The notes under the pieces: model-generated
Told to the model about the DNA's origin: nothing
The model's database searches: none
What the model saw: the letters and a program-made list of their open reading frames with translations, nothing else
Shown: piece by piece, positions 9,318 through 18,397 of the stretch
Position numbering within the stretch: the stretch's first letter is position 1
Layout: every line of letters begins with the position of its first letter
Made by a program: the position numbers and the translations under genes
NCBI GenBank assembly: GCA_963713445.1
Contig: CAVQMB010000007.1
Coordinates: 1-64,000, forward strand
Direction: 5' to 3'
Length of the DNA stretch: 64,000 nt
From: CAVQMB01 sp963713445
GTDB taxonomy: Bacteria; Pseudomonadota; Gammaproteobacteria; Competibacterales; Competibacteraceae

Positions 9318-9726
9318 GAATGCCCCTACCGTGAGTTCAGGCGTTGCAAGCGCCGCAGATCCTCGATCCGGCACCCCAGGCTATTATGCCAGCCCGGCCT
9401 ACACTTCAGGCGTGGCATAGCATCGGGCAGCGCATCGTTGCGTGCAAACCGGCGGCGCCGACAATCATCAGGCGGATGATGCGGATTAAGCCGAGACTGA
9501 TGACCGGCATGCCGTATTGTCCGATTGAAGTGTGGTTTTTGCACCAAAAGTCGCTGCCCGACACTGGGCAAAACCCAGAAAAAGGTGGTGTCCAGCATCG
9601 ATTTATTGTCTTCATTTGCATCGCAATGTTCAGCGGCATAGCATAGCCTCGCGGGACGCAAGGCCTAAAGGCCTGAGACTTTCAGGATTTTGCAAAAAAA
9701 AGAATGACATCCGGAGGAGCCGCATC
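9318..9726. other. Divergent intergenic region
   Basis: A 409-base gap between two divergent genes, which must contain both promoters. No gene with a ribosome binding site was found inside. I could not pick a confident -35/-10 pair. Confidence 0.5.
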
Positions 9727-10806
9727 ATGCCGGCGACTTATAAGATTCTGATCATGGGCGCGTCCTACGGGTCGTTGCTGGCGTCCAAGATTTTGTTCGG
9801 TGGGCACTCGGTGCATCTGGTCTGCCTTCCGGCGGAAGTTGACTTGATTAACCAGGAGGGTTTCCGGGTGCGCTTGCCGCTCCGGGGACGCAACGATCTG
9901 GCCGAGATCGATTCGCGCAAGTTGCCCGGGACGGTCACCGCTGGCGGCACCGAGGGCGTCGATCCGGCGGATTACGACCTGGTTTGTCTTGCCATGCAGG
10001 AGCCGCAATTCGGCGCCCCGGGTGTGCGTGAGCTGCTGGACCGGGTCGCCAGAGCCAGAGTGCCCTGCATGTCGATCATGAACATGCCGCCGCTGCCGTA
10101 CGTGAAGCGTATCCCCGGGCTTGATTATGAGGCGCTCGAGCCCGCCTTTACCGAGCCCAGGGTCTGGGACAATTTCGAGTCCGGGCGGGTGACCCTGTGC
10201 AGCCCCGACCCGCAGGCGATCCGCCCGCCGGAGGAGAAAGCCAACGTGCTCATGGTCACGTTGCCGACCAACTTCAAGGTTGCTGCTTTCGCCGACGATA
10301 ACCACACCGCCATCCTGCGCCAGCTTGAACAGGACATCAACGCCGTGCGTTTCGATCCCGGCGACGGCAGCAAGGTCGAGCTGGCGGTGAAACTGCGCGT
10401 GCACGATTCGCTCTTCGTGCCGCTGGCTAAATGGGCGATGCTGCTCGCCGGCAATTACCGCTGTATCACCAAAGACGGCGGCATACGTACCGCGCAGGAA
10501 GCGGTGCATAGCGATCTCGACGAGGCCCGGGAGGTCTACAATTTCGTGTTCGACCTCTGTGTTGCGCTGGGCGCCGCGCCCGACGATCTGGTGCCGTTCG
10601 AGAAATACGCCGCCGCCGCGCAAAGCCTGACACGCCCGGCTTCTGCGGCGCGCGCATTGCAGAACGGTGCGCGCAATATCGAGCGCTCCGACAAGCTGGT
10701 ACAGCTCATCGGCCGGCAGAAGGGTATGACTAATCCGAAGGTCGACGCCATCGTGGCGCTGGTCGACCAGCGGCTCGAGGCGAACCGCAACAAAGCCACC
10801 GCCTGA
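9727..10806 (+). CDS. ApbA/PanE-like (ketopantoate reductase-like) dehydrogenase
   Basis: A 359-residue Rossmann protein. The frame extends further upstream, but the ATG at 9727 has GGAGGAG about 7 bases before it. The N-terminus (YKILIMGASYGSLLASKIL, HSVHLVCL) resembles the dinucleotide-binding half of 2-dehydropantoate 2-reductases, with a degenerate glycine loop. The middle (YDLVCLAMQEPQF) matches the usual strand 4-5 region. The C-terminal half is helical, as in 6-phosphogluconate dehydrogenase-like folds, with a conserved 'KLRVHDSLFVPLAKWAML'. It is longer than PanE (~300 residues), so the substrate is probably different and is not assigned. Confidence 0.6.
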   Translation: MPATYKILIMGASYGSLLASKILFGGHSVHLVCLPAEVDLINQEGFRVRLPLRGRNDLAEIDSRKLPGTVTAGGTEGVDPADYDLVCLAMQEPQFGAPGVRELLDRVARARVPCMSIMNMPPLPYVKRIPGLDYEALEPAFTEPRVWDNFESGRVTLCSPDPQAIRPPEEKANVLMVTLPTNFKVAAFADDNHTAILRQLEQDINAVRFDPGDGSKVELAVKLRVHDSLFVPLAKWAMLLAGNYRCITKDGGIRTAQEAVHSDLDEAREVYNFVFDLCVALGAAPDDLVPFEKYAAAAQSLTRPASAARALQNGARNIERSDKLVQLIGRQKGMTNPKVDAIVALVDQRLEANRNKATA

Positions 10807-10994
10807 CCGCCCCGGCTGCTAATACCCAACCGAGGTTGTCGGTAGACCACCACCCGCGATCAGGTGTCGTCAGGGCGCGGGCCGCGGCCGCCCCTGGCTT
10901 TCCCAGATGGCATACGCCCGATCATGGATCGGCTGACGCAGCGTCTGCTGGTCGGCAGTCTTCTTCGCGATTCGTGATGCATCCGGTATCGGGG

Positions 10995-11930
10995 TCAGGC
11001 GTGCTGGCGCTGGTCGGCCGGCGGCAACGCGTGCCGATCCGGGCTGGCGGCCGCGCGAATGATGGGCCAGGCCCGGTTGGACAGATCGAAACGCGGCCGG
11101 GCTCCTTCGGTATCCCGGCGCGCCTCACGCAGGGCCTGAACGGTACCGACGTCGCGCCAGTAGGTCGGCTCCTCGTAAGGTCGCACGCCGGGCACGATGT
11201 TGGTTCTGAAATCGTAGGCGAACACCCGTTGCCAGGGTATCAACCGGGGTAACAGATCCTTGCCGAAATCCGTCGCGCCAGACTGCTGTCCCTGCGTCAG
11301 TGCCCTGACCAGGGTGCGCGGTTTGAATAGATAATTCCCCATCGAGGCATAGGCGCGACTGGGATCGCCCGGGATCGTCAGCGGTTGGGTCGGCTTTTCC
11401 TGAAACGCGGTGACCCGCCGGCTGCGGTCGGTGGCCATGATGCCGAAGCGGCTGGCTTCGGCGACGCCCACGGGCCGCGCGGCGATACTGACCTCGGCCG
11501 CGGCGTCATGGTGGAAAGTGACCATCTGGCGCAGGTCCATGCGGTAGATGTGGTCTGCCGCGAATACCGCGATCAGATCCGCAGAGTGACGCTCCAGTAC
11601 CCACAGGGATTGATACACGGCATCGGCTGTGCCGCGGAATCCGTCAGAATCGGGGGCGGGCATGACAACATCGAGCTGTAGTGTTGGGTGTGCCCTCGCG
11701 AATGGCATCCACGTCTCGAGCAGGTGGTGGATCAATGACGCCGGCTTATATTGCGCAACGACATAGATCGAGCGGATGCCCGAATTGATCAGGTTACTCA
11801 GCACGAAATCGATGATTCGATAACCATCAGCGAAGGGCAGTGCGGGCTTGGCGTGTTTCTCGGTAAGCGGGTGCAGCCGCTTACCCTGGCCGCCGGCCAG
11901 CACGAACGCAGTCACAGTATCGATTTGCAT
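10995..11930 (-). CDS. glgC: GlgC-like nucleotidyltransferase lacking the beta-helix domain
   Basis: A 311-residue sugar nucleotidyltransferase. The catalytic domain is complete: FVLAGGQGKRLHPLT (~10-24), KPALPFADGYRIIDF, FRGTADAVYQ (~98), FAADHIYRMD, FGIMATD, FQEKP and YWRDVGT (~262), all diagnostic of glucose-1-phosphate adenylyltransferase. GlgC is normally about 420 residues with a C-terminal left-handed beta-helix for oligomerisation and allostery; here the protein ends shortly after the 'RFDLSNRAWPI' link. AGAGGA precedes the ATG. It may supply ADP-glucose to glycogen synthesis or to the TreT-like enzyme at 33992. Truncation or a naturally short variant are both possible. Confidence 0.82.
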   Translation of the reverse strand: MQIDTVTAFVLAGGQGKRLHPLTEKHAKPALPFADGYRIIDFVLSNLINSGIRSIYVVAQYKPASLIHHLLETWMPFARAHPTLQLDVVMPAPDSDGFRGTADAVYQSLWVLERHSADLIAVFAADHIYRMDLRQMVTFHHDAAAEVSIAARPVGVAEASRFGIMATDRSRRVTAFQEKPTQPLTIPGDPSRAYASMGNYLFKPRTLVRALTQGQQSGATDFGKDLLPRLIPWQRVFAYDFRTNIVPGVRPYEEPTYWRDVGTVQALREARRDTEGARPRFDLSNRAWPIIRAAASPDRHALPPADQRQHA

Positions 11931-12317
11931 ACCCGATTCCTCTGTGTCAGGTTTGAAACGTGGACATTGAGGACGTCGGCGCAGCCGCGGACCAGTCAGT
12001 CATGTCGATACGCGCGACGTGCCAGCAATACTATCGGGAGCGCGGTCTCAATACCTTGACGTGGGTAAGGTTGTGACCAAATATTAATTAAATGCGGTCT
12101 GTCCGTAGTACCGACATCCGGCGGGCGGGTTCAAACGGTTTCAGAGGCGCCGTGGCTGCTATGGGAAGCGGCGTGTTTGCGGTGAACTTAGCGCTGGTAG
12201 CGGGATTTCTCATCGGCGCCATTCACTGTGTTATGTTGTGGTTTAAGGAAGCGAATTGATGCGGATATCATCACCAACAACGGTATCGGGGCTCCGTCCC
12301 GACCCGGATGGACGGCC
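11931..12317. other. Divergent intergenic region
   Basis: 387 bases between the GlgC-like gene (leftward) and the OtsB fusion (rightward). An AT-rich patch AATATTAATTAAAT at about 12080 could hold a promoter. A GTG at 12228 is in frame with the fusion gene but lacks a good ribosome binding site. Confidence 0.4.
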
Positions 12318-13910
12318 ATGAACCGCGATGGCGGGAGCGGGCCGGCGGGTGCGCCTGCCCGGATGGAAGCGGTGCTGTTCGACATGGACGGCGTGATAAC
12401 TGACACGGCCGAGGCGCACGCCGCTGCCTGGAAGTGTCTGTTCGACGACTATCTGCGCCGGCGCGCAAACGAACTGGGCGAACCCTTCAAACCGTTCGAC
12501 CCGGTGCGGGATTATCGCGAATACGTCGACGGCAAACCCCGCTGTGACGGTGTCGCGAGCTTCCTCGACTCGCGCGGCATCACCCTGCCCAGGGGCAGCG
12601 CGGACGATGCCAGCGACGCCGCGACCATCTGCGGGCTGGGCAATCGGAAGAACCGCTATTTCCGCGACTGGCTCGACAACCACCCGGTCAGGGCGTTTCC
12701 AGGCACGCTGGCGCTGCTGGCCGCGCTCAAGCAGGCTGGAATAAAGGTCGCCGTATTCTCCTCCAGCCGCAATGCCGAGCTGGTGCTGCGCCAGGCCGGC
12801 GTGCTCGACCTGTTCGATGCCCGGGTGGACGGTAACGATCTGGTCACCTACCGGCTTGCGGGCAAGCCCGATCCGGCGATGCTGTGCGCGGTAGCCGCCC
12901 GGCTCGGTGTGCCACCAGCGCGGGCGGCGGTGATCGAGGATGCCATCGCCGGCGTCGAGGCCGGTGTCCGGGGCGGTTTCGCGCTAGTGGTCGGTGTCGA
13001 CCGGGACGGCAATGCTGAAAGGTTGAAGCGTACCGGAGCGGATCTCGTCGTGGGTGACCTGGCCGAACTCACGACCGGTTCCGATCAGGTGCTGGCGGTC
13101 AAGCGGCTCTCGAACCGGCCCTTGTTCCGGGATCGGGAAGACGAGATCCGGCAGCGTCTGTCAGGGAGCGTGCCTGTTGTGTTCCTCGACTATGACGGCA
13201 CGCTCACGCCCATCGTCGAGGACCATACCAAGGCGTTCCTGCCGGCCGCTATGCGCGCGGCCCTGGCCGAACTGTGTCAATACTGTACGGTGGCGATCGT
13301 GAGCGGCCGCGGTCTCGACGTGCTGCGCGGCCTTGTTCAGCTCGACACGCTTTATTACGCCGGTAGTCACGGGTTCGAGATTGCCGGTCCCGAAGGCTGG
13401 AGCGATAGCCTGGAGAAGGGCGTCGCCTTCCTGCCGGAGTTGGATGCGGCGGAAACGCAGTTGCGGCAGCGCCTCGCCGGCATCGCGGGCCATGCGGTAG
13501 AGCGCAAACGCTTCTCCATCGCCGTCCATTACCGCCGGGCGGCGACTGCTGACTGTCCGCGGATCGAGACCGTCGTGGACGAGGTGCTGACCACACACCG
13601 CGGGCTCCGCAAGGGTTACGGCAAGAAGGTATTCGAGATCCGGCCGGACATCGATTGGGACAAAGGGCATGCCGTGTTTTGGCTGCTCGATCGCCTCAAA
13701 CCCGATGGCGCAGCGGCCATGCCGCTTTACGTGGGCGACGACATTACCGATGAGGACGCGTTCCGGGGGCTCGCCGGCCGCGGTCTCGGCCTGGTCGTGC
13801 GCGGTACCGACGACCGGGCGACCGCGGCGGACTATGCGCTCGCCGATACCGGCGACGTGAAACATTTGCTGGAATTCCTGACCGGGATCGCCCGGGCGGG
13901 CAGCGCCTGA
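12318..13910 (+). CDS. otsB: Beta-phosphoglucomutase / trehalose-6-phosphate phosphatase fusion
   Basis: A 530-residue cytosolic protein with two HAD domains. Domain 1 (about 15-250) is beta-phosphoglucomutase-like: LFDMDGVITDT, VFSSSRN, GKPDP and VIEDAIAGVEA. Domain 2 (about 285-525) is an OtsB-type trehalose-6-phosphate phosphatase: VFLDYDGTLTPI, AIVSGRG, GSHGFEI, KVFEIRP and YVGDDITDEDAF. The ATG at 12318 is preferred over the in-frame GTG at 12228. It lies 25 bases before a GH65 phosphorylase. Together they mirror the three domains of the long mycobacterial OtsB1 protein. Predicted route: trehalose-6-P to trehalose (domain 2), phosphorolysis by GH65, then beta-glucose-1-P to glucose-6-P (domain 1). 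Confidence 0.88.
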   Translation: MNRDGGSGPAGAPARMEAVLFDMDGVITDTAEAHAAAWKCLFDDYLRRRANELGEPFKPFDPVRDYREYVDGKPRCDGVASFLDSRGITLPRGSADDASDAATICGLGNRKNRYFRDWLDNHPVRAFPGTLALLAALKQAGIKVAVFSSSRNAELVLRQAGVLDLFDARVDGNDLVTYRLAGKPDPAMLCAVAARLGVPPARAAVIEDAIAGVEAGVRGGFALVVGVDRDGNAERLKRTGADLVVGDLAELTTGSDQVLAVKRLSNRPLFRDREDEIRQRLSGSVPVVFLDYDGTLTPIVEDHTKAFLPAAMRAALAELCQYCTVAIVSGRGLDVLRGLVQLDTLYYAGSHGFEIAGPEGWSDSLEKGVAFLPELDAAETQLRQRLAGIAGHAVERKRFSIAVHYRRAATADCPRIETVVDEVLTTHRGLRKGYGKKVFEIRPDIDWDKGHAVFWLLDRLKPDGAAAMPLYVGDDITDEDAFRGLAGRGLGLVVRGTDDRATAADYALADTGDVKHLLEFLTGIARAGSA

Positions 13911-13935
13911 CCCGCAAGAGGACAGGAACGACGAC

Positions 13936-16461
13936 ATGAGTCAGGTCCACGATACCTATGATGACAGTGCTGGCGACGGGCTGCCGCGGGCGGGCAAGAA
14001 CCCGTGGTCTTTTCGGTATGACAGCTACGATCCCGGGCGCGAGGGGCTGCGCGAAGCGCTTTGCACGCTGGGCAACGGCTACTTCGCGACCCGCGGTGCG
14101 GCGCCCGACTGCACTGACGATGGCGTGCATTATCCGGGCACTTACCTGGCCGGTGGCTACAATCGGCTGACCACGAAAATTGCCGGCCGCCAGGTGGAGA
14201 ACGAGGACCTTGTCAACCTGCCGAACTGGCTGCCGCTGACCTTCCGGATCGACGATGGCGACTGGTTTCGTGTGGATCAAGTCGAGATCCTCTCCTATCG
14301 CCAGACGCTTGAGCTCAAGGTCGGTCTGCTGCGGCGCGATCTGCGGTTTCGCGATGCCCGTGGACGCACCACACGCTGGAGCGAGCGGCGTCTGGTCAGC
14401 ATGGCCGATCCCCACCTGGCCGGGCTGGCGGTGACCCTGACCGCCGAGGACTGGACCGGCCACCTGACCGTGCGCAGCGCTCTCGACGGTGCGGTCACCA
14501 ACAACGGTGTGCCGCGTTATCGCGATCTTGCCAACCGCCATCTTGAAACGCTGGAACTCGACCATCTGGGTCCGGACATCATGTTCCTGCGCGCCCGCAC
14601 CAACCAGTCCCTGATTCACGTCGCACAGGCCGCGCGTACCCGGCTCTACCGTGGTGCAAAAGAAATCGATGACGAGCGCCGCACCGACGTGCAGGAGGCC
14701 TGGATCGGGCAGGAAATCGGCTGCGACATGACGCCAAGTGCCAGCGTCAGCGTCGAGAAGATCGTGGCTTTTCACACCTCGCTGGATCAGGCGATTTCGG
14801 AACCCGGCCTGGAAGCCAAGCGTACCCTCGCCAATACCGGGCGGTTCGATGACCTGCGCATAGCCCATGCTCTGGTCTGGCGCCATCTCTGGGACGAATG
14901 CGATATCGCGCTGGAGGATCACACGACTCCGGATATCGAGCTCAAGCTGCGGCTCTACATATTTCATCTGCTGCAGACCGTGTCGATCCACACGGTCGAG
15001 CGCGATGTCGGCGTTCCGGCCCGCGGCTGGCACGGCGAGGCTTATCGCGGGCACATCTTCTGGGACGAGCTGTTCATTTTTCCGTTCCTGACCCTGCGCA
15101 TGCCGACGCTGACCCGGGCGCTGCTGCGCTACCGCTACCGGCGACTGCCGGAGGCGCGGCGGGCGGCGCGGGAGGCGGGCTACGAGGGCGCCATGTATCC
15201 ATGGCAGAGCGGCAGCAACGGCCGGGAGGAAAGCCAGCGGCTGCACCTCAATCCGCATTCGGGTCGCTGGATTCCCGACAACACCTATCGCCAGCGCCAC
15301 ATCAACGCGGCGATCGCGTACAACATCTGGCAGTATCACCAGGCCACCGACGACCAGGAATTTCTGTATTTCTACGGCGCCGAAATGATGCTGGAGATCG
15401 CCCGCTTCTGGGCAAGCATCGCCACCTACAACGCCGCGATCGACCGCTACGAGATCAAAGGCGTGATGGGGCCTGACGAATATCACACCGCCTACCCCGG
15501 CAGTGACCCCGACAGCGAGGCCGGCCTCAACAACAACGCCTACACCAACGTCATGGCGGCCTGGGTGCTGAGCCGGGCCTGCGACGTTCTCGACCTGATG
15601 CCCCGGATCCAGTGTCGCAGACTGTGCGAGCGCATCGGGTTGCGGCCCGAAGAGATCGAGCGCTGGCAGGAAATCAGCCGCAAGCTGCGGGTGCCGTTTC
15701 ACGGTGAGGGCATCATCAGCCAGTTCGAAGGCTACGGTGAGCTCGAGGAGTTCGACTGGGCCGCTTACGAGAAGAAATACGGCGACATCCAGCGCCTCGA
15801 CCGCATCCTGGAGGCCGAAGGCGACACGCCGAACCGCTACAAGATGTCCAAGCAGGCCGACGTGCTGATGCTGTTCTATCTGTTTTCCGCCGACGAATTG
15901 AAGCTCTTGTTTGAACAACTGGGCTATCCGTTCGACTACGAAACCATTCCGCGCAATGTCGACTATTACCTGGCACGCACCTCACATGGTTCGACCCTGA
16001 GCCGGGTTGCGCATTCCTGGGTGCTGGCGCGATCCGACCGTCCGGGCTCGTGGCACCTGTTTCAGCGGGCCCTCGACAGCGACGTGTCCGACATCCAGGG
16101 TGGCACCACGCCGGAGGGCATTCATGTCGGCGCGATGGCCGGCACGGTCGACCTCATTCAGCGGTGCTATCTCGGGGTCGAGATGCGGGAAAACGTCTTG
16201 CACCTGGACCCCGTGTTGCCCGTCGATCTGAACTGCGTGACGGTGCGGTTGCGCTATCGGCGGCAGATACTCGACGTGGAAGCGACTCACGACCGGCTGC
16301 GGGTCACCAGCCGCGCGTTCGCTGCCAACCTCGTCACGCTCGCTTACCGAGGCCATTTCCGGGATGTCGCTCCGGGCGATACCTATGAGTTCCGGCTGCT
16401 CAAGCCCGAGGAGCGCGAGCGCGACGAAAACCGCGCACTGCCGGATGACGGTTCAGACTAG
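13936..16461 (+). CDS. GH65 family glycoside phosphorylase (trehalose/kojibiose/maltose type)
   Basis: An 841-residue cytosolic phosphorylase. The N-terminal beta-sandwich contains NPWSFRYDSYDP and LGNGYFATRG (~55). The (alpha/alpha)6 barrel contains HGEAYRGHIFWDELF (~370), AMYPWQSGSNGREE (~420) and GVMGPDEYH (~515), whose Glu is the predicted general acid. KMSKQADVL (~635) and ARTSHGSTLS (~680) form the phosphate site. The length is typical. AGGACAGGA precedes the ATG. Specificity among alpha-glucosyl disaccharides cannot be settled by motif, but coupling to the beta-PGM/OtsB fusion favours trehalose phosphorolysis. Confidence 0.9.
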   Translation: MSQVHDTYDDSAGDGLPRAGKNPWSFRYDSYDPGREGLREALCTLGNGYFATRGAAPDCTDDGVHYPGTYLAGGYNRLTTKIAGRQVENEDLVNLPNWLPLTFRIDDGDWFRVDQVEILSYRQTLELKVGLLRRDLRFRDARGRTTRWSERRLVSMADPHLAGLAVTLTAEDWTGHLTVRSALDGAVTNNGVPRYRDLANRHLETLELDHLGPDIMFLRARTNQSLIHVAQAARTRLYRGAKEIDDERRTDVQEAWIGQEIGCDMTPSASVSVEKIVAFHTSLDQAISEPGLEAKRTLANTGRFDDLRIAHALVWRHLWDECDIALEDHTTPDIELKLRLYIFHLLQTVSIHTVERDVGVPARGWHGEAYRGHIFWDELFIFPFLTLRMPTLTRALLRYRYRRLPEARRAAREAGYEGAMYPWQSGSNGREESQRLHLNPHSGRWIPDNTYRQRHINAAIAYNIWQYHQATDDQEFLYFYGAEMMLEIARFWASIATYNAAIDRYEIKGVMGPDEYHTAYPGSDPDSEAGLNNNAYTNVMAAWVLSRACDVLDLMPRIQCRRLCERIGLRPEEIERWQEISRKLRVPFHGEGIISQFEGYGELEEFDWAAYEKKYGDIQRLDRILEAEGDTPNRYKMSKQADVLMLFYLFSADELKLLFEQLGYPFDYETIPRNVDYYLARTSHGSTLSRVAHSWVLARSDRPGSWHLFQRALDSDVSDIQGGTTPEGIHVGAMAGTVDLIQRCYLGVEMRENVLHLDPVLPVDLNCVTVRLRYRRQILDVEATHDRLRVTSRAFAANLVTLAYRGHFRDVAPGDTYEFRLLKPEERERDENRALPDDGSD

Positions 16462-17002
16462 CGCGGCCGGCATCCGGTTTTCCACCCGAAAATTCACTGG
16501 AATCCAGAGCCCTGGAGGTCGCCCGGCCAATCTCGCTGGTCCCGCCACAAGCCGCCCGGTCCGAGCGGGGAGCCCGCTAGGCCGCCGCCCTGTCGGCCAG
16601 CGGCCAAGCCCCGCAGGCGCTTCATAGGATGTTCCCCGAAGCCCATGAACCCGCTTGGAATGGGCTTAATTATCTGTTATCAATAGACATGCTGCATGAG
16701 CGACGCGGCCGTCAGGTATGCAGCCGCTGCCGCAACCGCATGCTCCGGCGGTATAGCGGCCGATCCGGGGTGGTGAAGAAGGGTGGCTCAGATTCACCGC
16801 CGTTTCATCGGCGAAAAATTAGGCCGCCTAAATCGACGGAATTGCCATAAGTATCAGATATTGCAGATTCTTAGCTGATTTATCCGGCATTGATTTGTCG
16901 CGTAAAGTAGGCCTGGTTCTGGTTAGGCGGCACGAGGCGCTGTCGCTGGCGTGCCCCCAGGTCATCATCGGACTCGACGTCGAAGACAGAGGAGACAACT
17001 GA
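16462..17002. other. Long intergenic stretch with one hairpin
   Basis: No gene recognised in 541 bases. An inverted repeat AAGCCCAT (16639-16646) / ATGGGCTT (16660-16667) is followed by AATTATCTGTTATC and might act as a weak terminator, though it lies about 180 bases past the GH65 stop. Confidence 0.35.
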
Positions 17003-17395
17003 ATGTTCAGCCACGTGATGGTCGGGTCGAATGACATTGAGCGTTCAAAGCATTTCTATGATTCTGTGCTCGGTGTGCTTGGGGCGGGAGAGCCGCTGCG
17101 AAGTCAAAACGGCACCAGGCAAACCCGTCTGTTCTACCGGCACGATGGTGGAACGTTCTGTGTGAGCGAGCCGATCAACGGAGAGCCGGCTACATACGCC
17201 AATGGCGGCACCATAGGCTTCAAGTGCAGTTCGCCGGAGCAGGTGAAGCAGTTCCATGACACGGCTGTTGCGCACGGTGGAACTTCGATAGAAGACCCGC
17301 CGGGATTGCGTGAGGGCAAGCTTGGCGCCATGCACCTGGCATATGTGCGCGACCCAGACGGAAACAAGCTCTGTGCTCTTCACCGGCCAAAGTAG
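17003..17395 (+). CDS. VOC family (glyoxalase/dioxygenase superfamily) protein
   Basis: A 130-residue protein with the paired beta-alpha-beta-beta-beta modules of the vicinal oxygen chelate superfamily. It starts MFSHVMVGSNDIERSKHFYDSVLG (first metal His ~4) and ends HLAYVRDPDGNKLCALHR, the usual closing motif (second His/Glu region). GAGGAG lies just upstream of the ATG. The length fits single-domain lactoylglutathione lyase-like proteins. The substrate is unknown; the gene stands alone. Confidence 0.88.
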   Translation: MFSHVMVGSNDIERSKHFYDSVLGVLGAGEPLRSQNGTRQTRLFYRHDGGTFCVSEPINGEPATYANGGTIGFKCSSPEQVKQFHDTAVAHGGTSIEDPPGLREGKLGAMHLAYVRDPDGNKLCALHRPK

Positions 17396-17431
17396 ATTCG
17401 CCATGCCACTGCTCGGTTGTCGGCGCATACT

Positions 17432-17930
17432 GTGCGTGCCGCCTAATCGGATAGCCGGGGTGTTTCTCCCCCGGCCTCCACAACACCCCGCATGCGGGTC
17501 CGCACGGGGCGTTTCCTCCGGAGTTCAAAGGACCACCCATAAATGGCGACCTTCAACGCTGGCTACGCCACGAACCGCCAAGACCGTTTCACCCGCTCGG
17601 GTGCACTACGGTCGTTGAGGCTCGCCCGTCTCTCTCGTTGCCGAAGGTTCAGGCCTTCACCGTGTCCCACCCATTACGGTGGGCGTTGGGCTACCATGCT
17701 GTCTGCTGACGTCTGTCTCATCACGCCAGAGGTTGCCGCCAAGCGCGCTGCCCGGGTCATGGGAGGGTCCGGTGGCGATTCCAGCGCTTTCGCGTCGGCC
17801 CTCAGGCCGGCTCCCGTGGCAACCACAGCCCCCTTAGGGTTCGATGGTGATTCCAGACCTTTCGGACTGGCCCTCAGTTCGACGCCCATAGGGACACGGA
17901 CCGCAAGAGAAATGAAAGGGGTCAGGTCTT
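17432..17930. other. Structured non-coding stretch of unknown identity
   Basis: No gene is supported here. The sequence has strong local structure: GCCGGGG (17454-17460) pairs with CCCCGGC (17469-17475), and CCCCG (17486-17490) pairs with CGGGG (17505-17509) around an inner CGCATGCG palindrome. Further on, an imperfect direct repeat of about 50 bases with a 72-base period is seen (17771-17820 and 17843-17892; shared GATTCCAG, CTTTCG and GGCCCTCAG). It ends in GGGGTCAGGTCT (17918-17929). It could be the remains of a structured mobile RNA element such as a group II intron, since it begins near GTGCG, but I cannot confirm this. Confidence 0.35.
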
Positions 17931-17983
17931 GCATTAACACAGTAATCGCGAAACGATTTCCCGCCGCCAGACAAAGCCTCGGG

Positions 17984-18098
17984 GGTTGGCGTTTTTTAAA
18001 ACCTCCTTTTTCATCCGCAGGCTGCGCACTTCCCGGCGCAGCCGCCTCAGCTCCTCGCGCTGATCAACTGACAGCCACGCGCCGCTGGCCTCATCCGC
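17984..18098 (-). pseudogene. IS3-family OrfA transposase, C-terminal fragment
   Basis: On the minus strand this reads ADEASGAWLSVDQ, then REELRRLRREVRSLRMKKE and VLKNAN, which matches the leucine-zipper-like C-terminus of IS3-family OrfA proteins. It has no start and decays at the end where 'LKKA-AFFA' would be expected. The N-terminal half of the same kind of protein is found on the same strand at 19592-19702. Confidence 0.65.
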
Positions 18099-18102
18099 CC
18101 TT

Positions 18103-18182
18103 GCACCGCCACAAAGGAATTAGGGTCAGGTCTCGCACGGCAGCACCGCCACAAAGGAATTAGGGTCAGGTCTCGCACGGTA
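18103..18182 (+). repeat. 40-bp tandem direct duplication
   Basis: Two consecutive 40-base units (18103-18142 and 18143-18182) differ at one position; each contains CACAAAGGAATTAGGGTCAGG followed by TCTCGCACGG. An inverted AGACCTGACCCT follows at 18223-18234, so the second unit could form a stem with it. The unit abuts the IS3 OrfA fragment, suggesting duplication or slippage at an old insertion edge. Confidence 0.85.
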
Positions 18183-18397
18183 GCATTGGCGTTTGGATTG
18201 CAGCCGATCATGTGACAATGAGAGACCTGACCCTGAGTGAATTGCTGGACGGTCCGGCGGAGTTCGCGAACCGCATCGATTACGATTACGATTGCGGTTG
18301 ATGATGCACGTGAAGAATCGGGGATAGCTCAACCTGAACCCGTCAGCTTTTGTTGCGCGATAATGTCGCGCCACGAATGTACGCAGGCGAAGGCAAC

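Noticed and set aside
9532..9726. N-terminal extension of the ApbA-like dehydrogenase
   Set aside because: The internal ATG at 9727 has a strong GGAGGAG site and starts the nucleotide-binding strand; the upstream codons look non-coding.
13744..15918. Very long open frame (724 codons) on the minus strand
   Set aside because: It is the antisense shadow of the OtsB fusion and GH65 genes, which have strong family motifs; long antisense frames are expected in high-GC DNA.
17432..17930. Group II intron
   Set aside because: Begins near GTGCG and is highly structured, but I could not identify domain V or a reverse transcriptase, so it is listed only as an unknown structured stretch.
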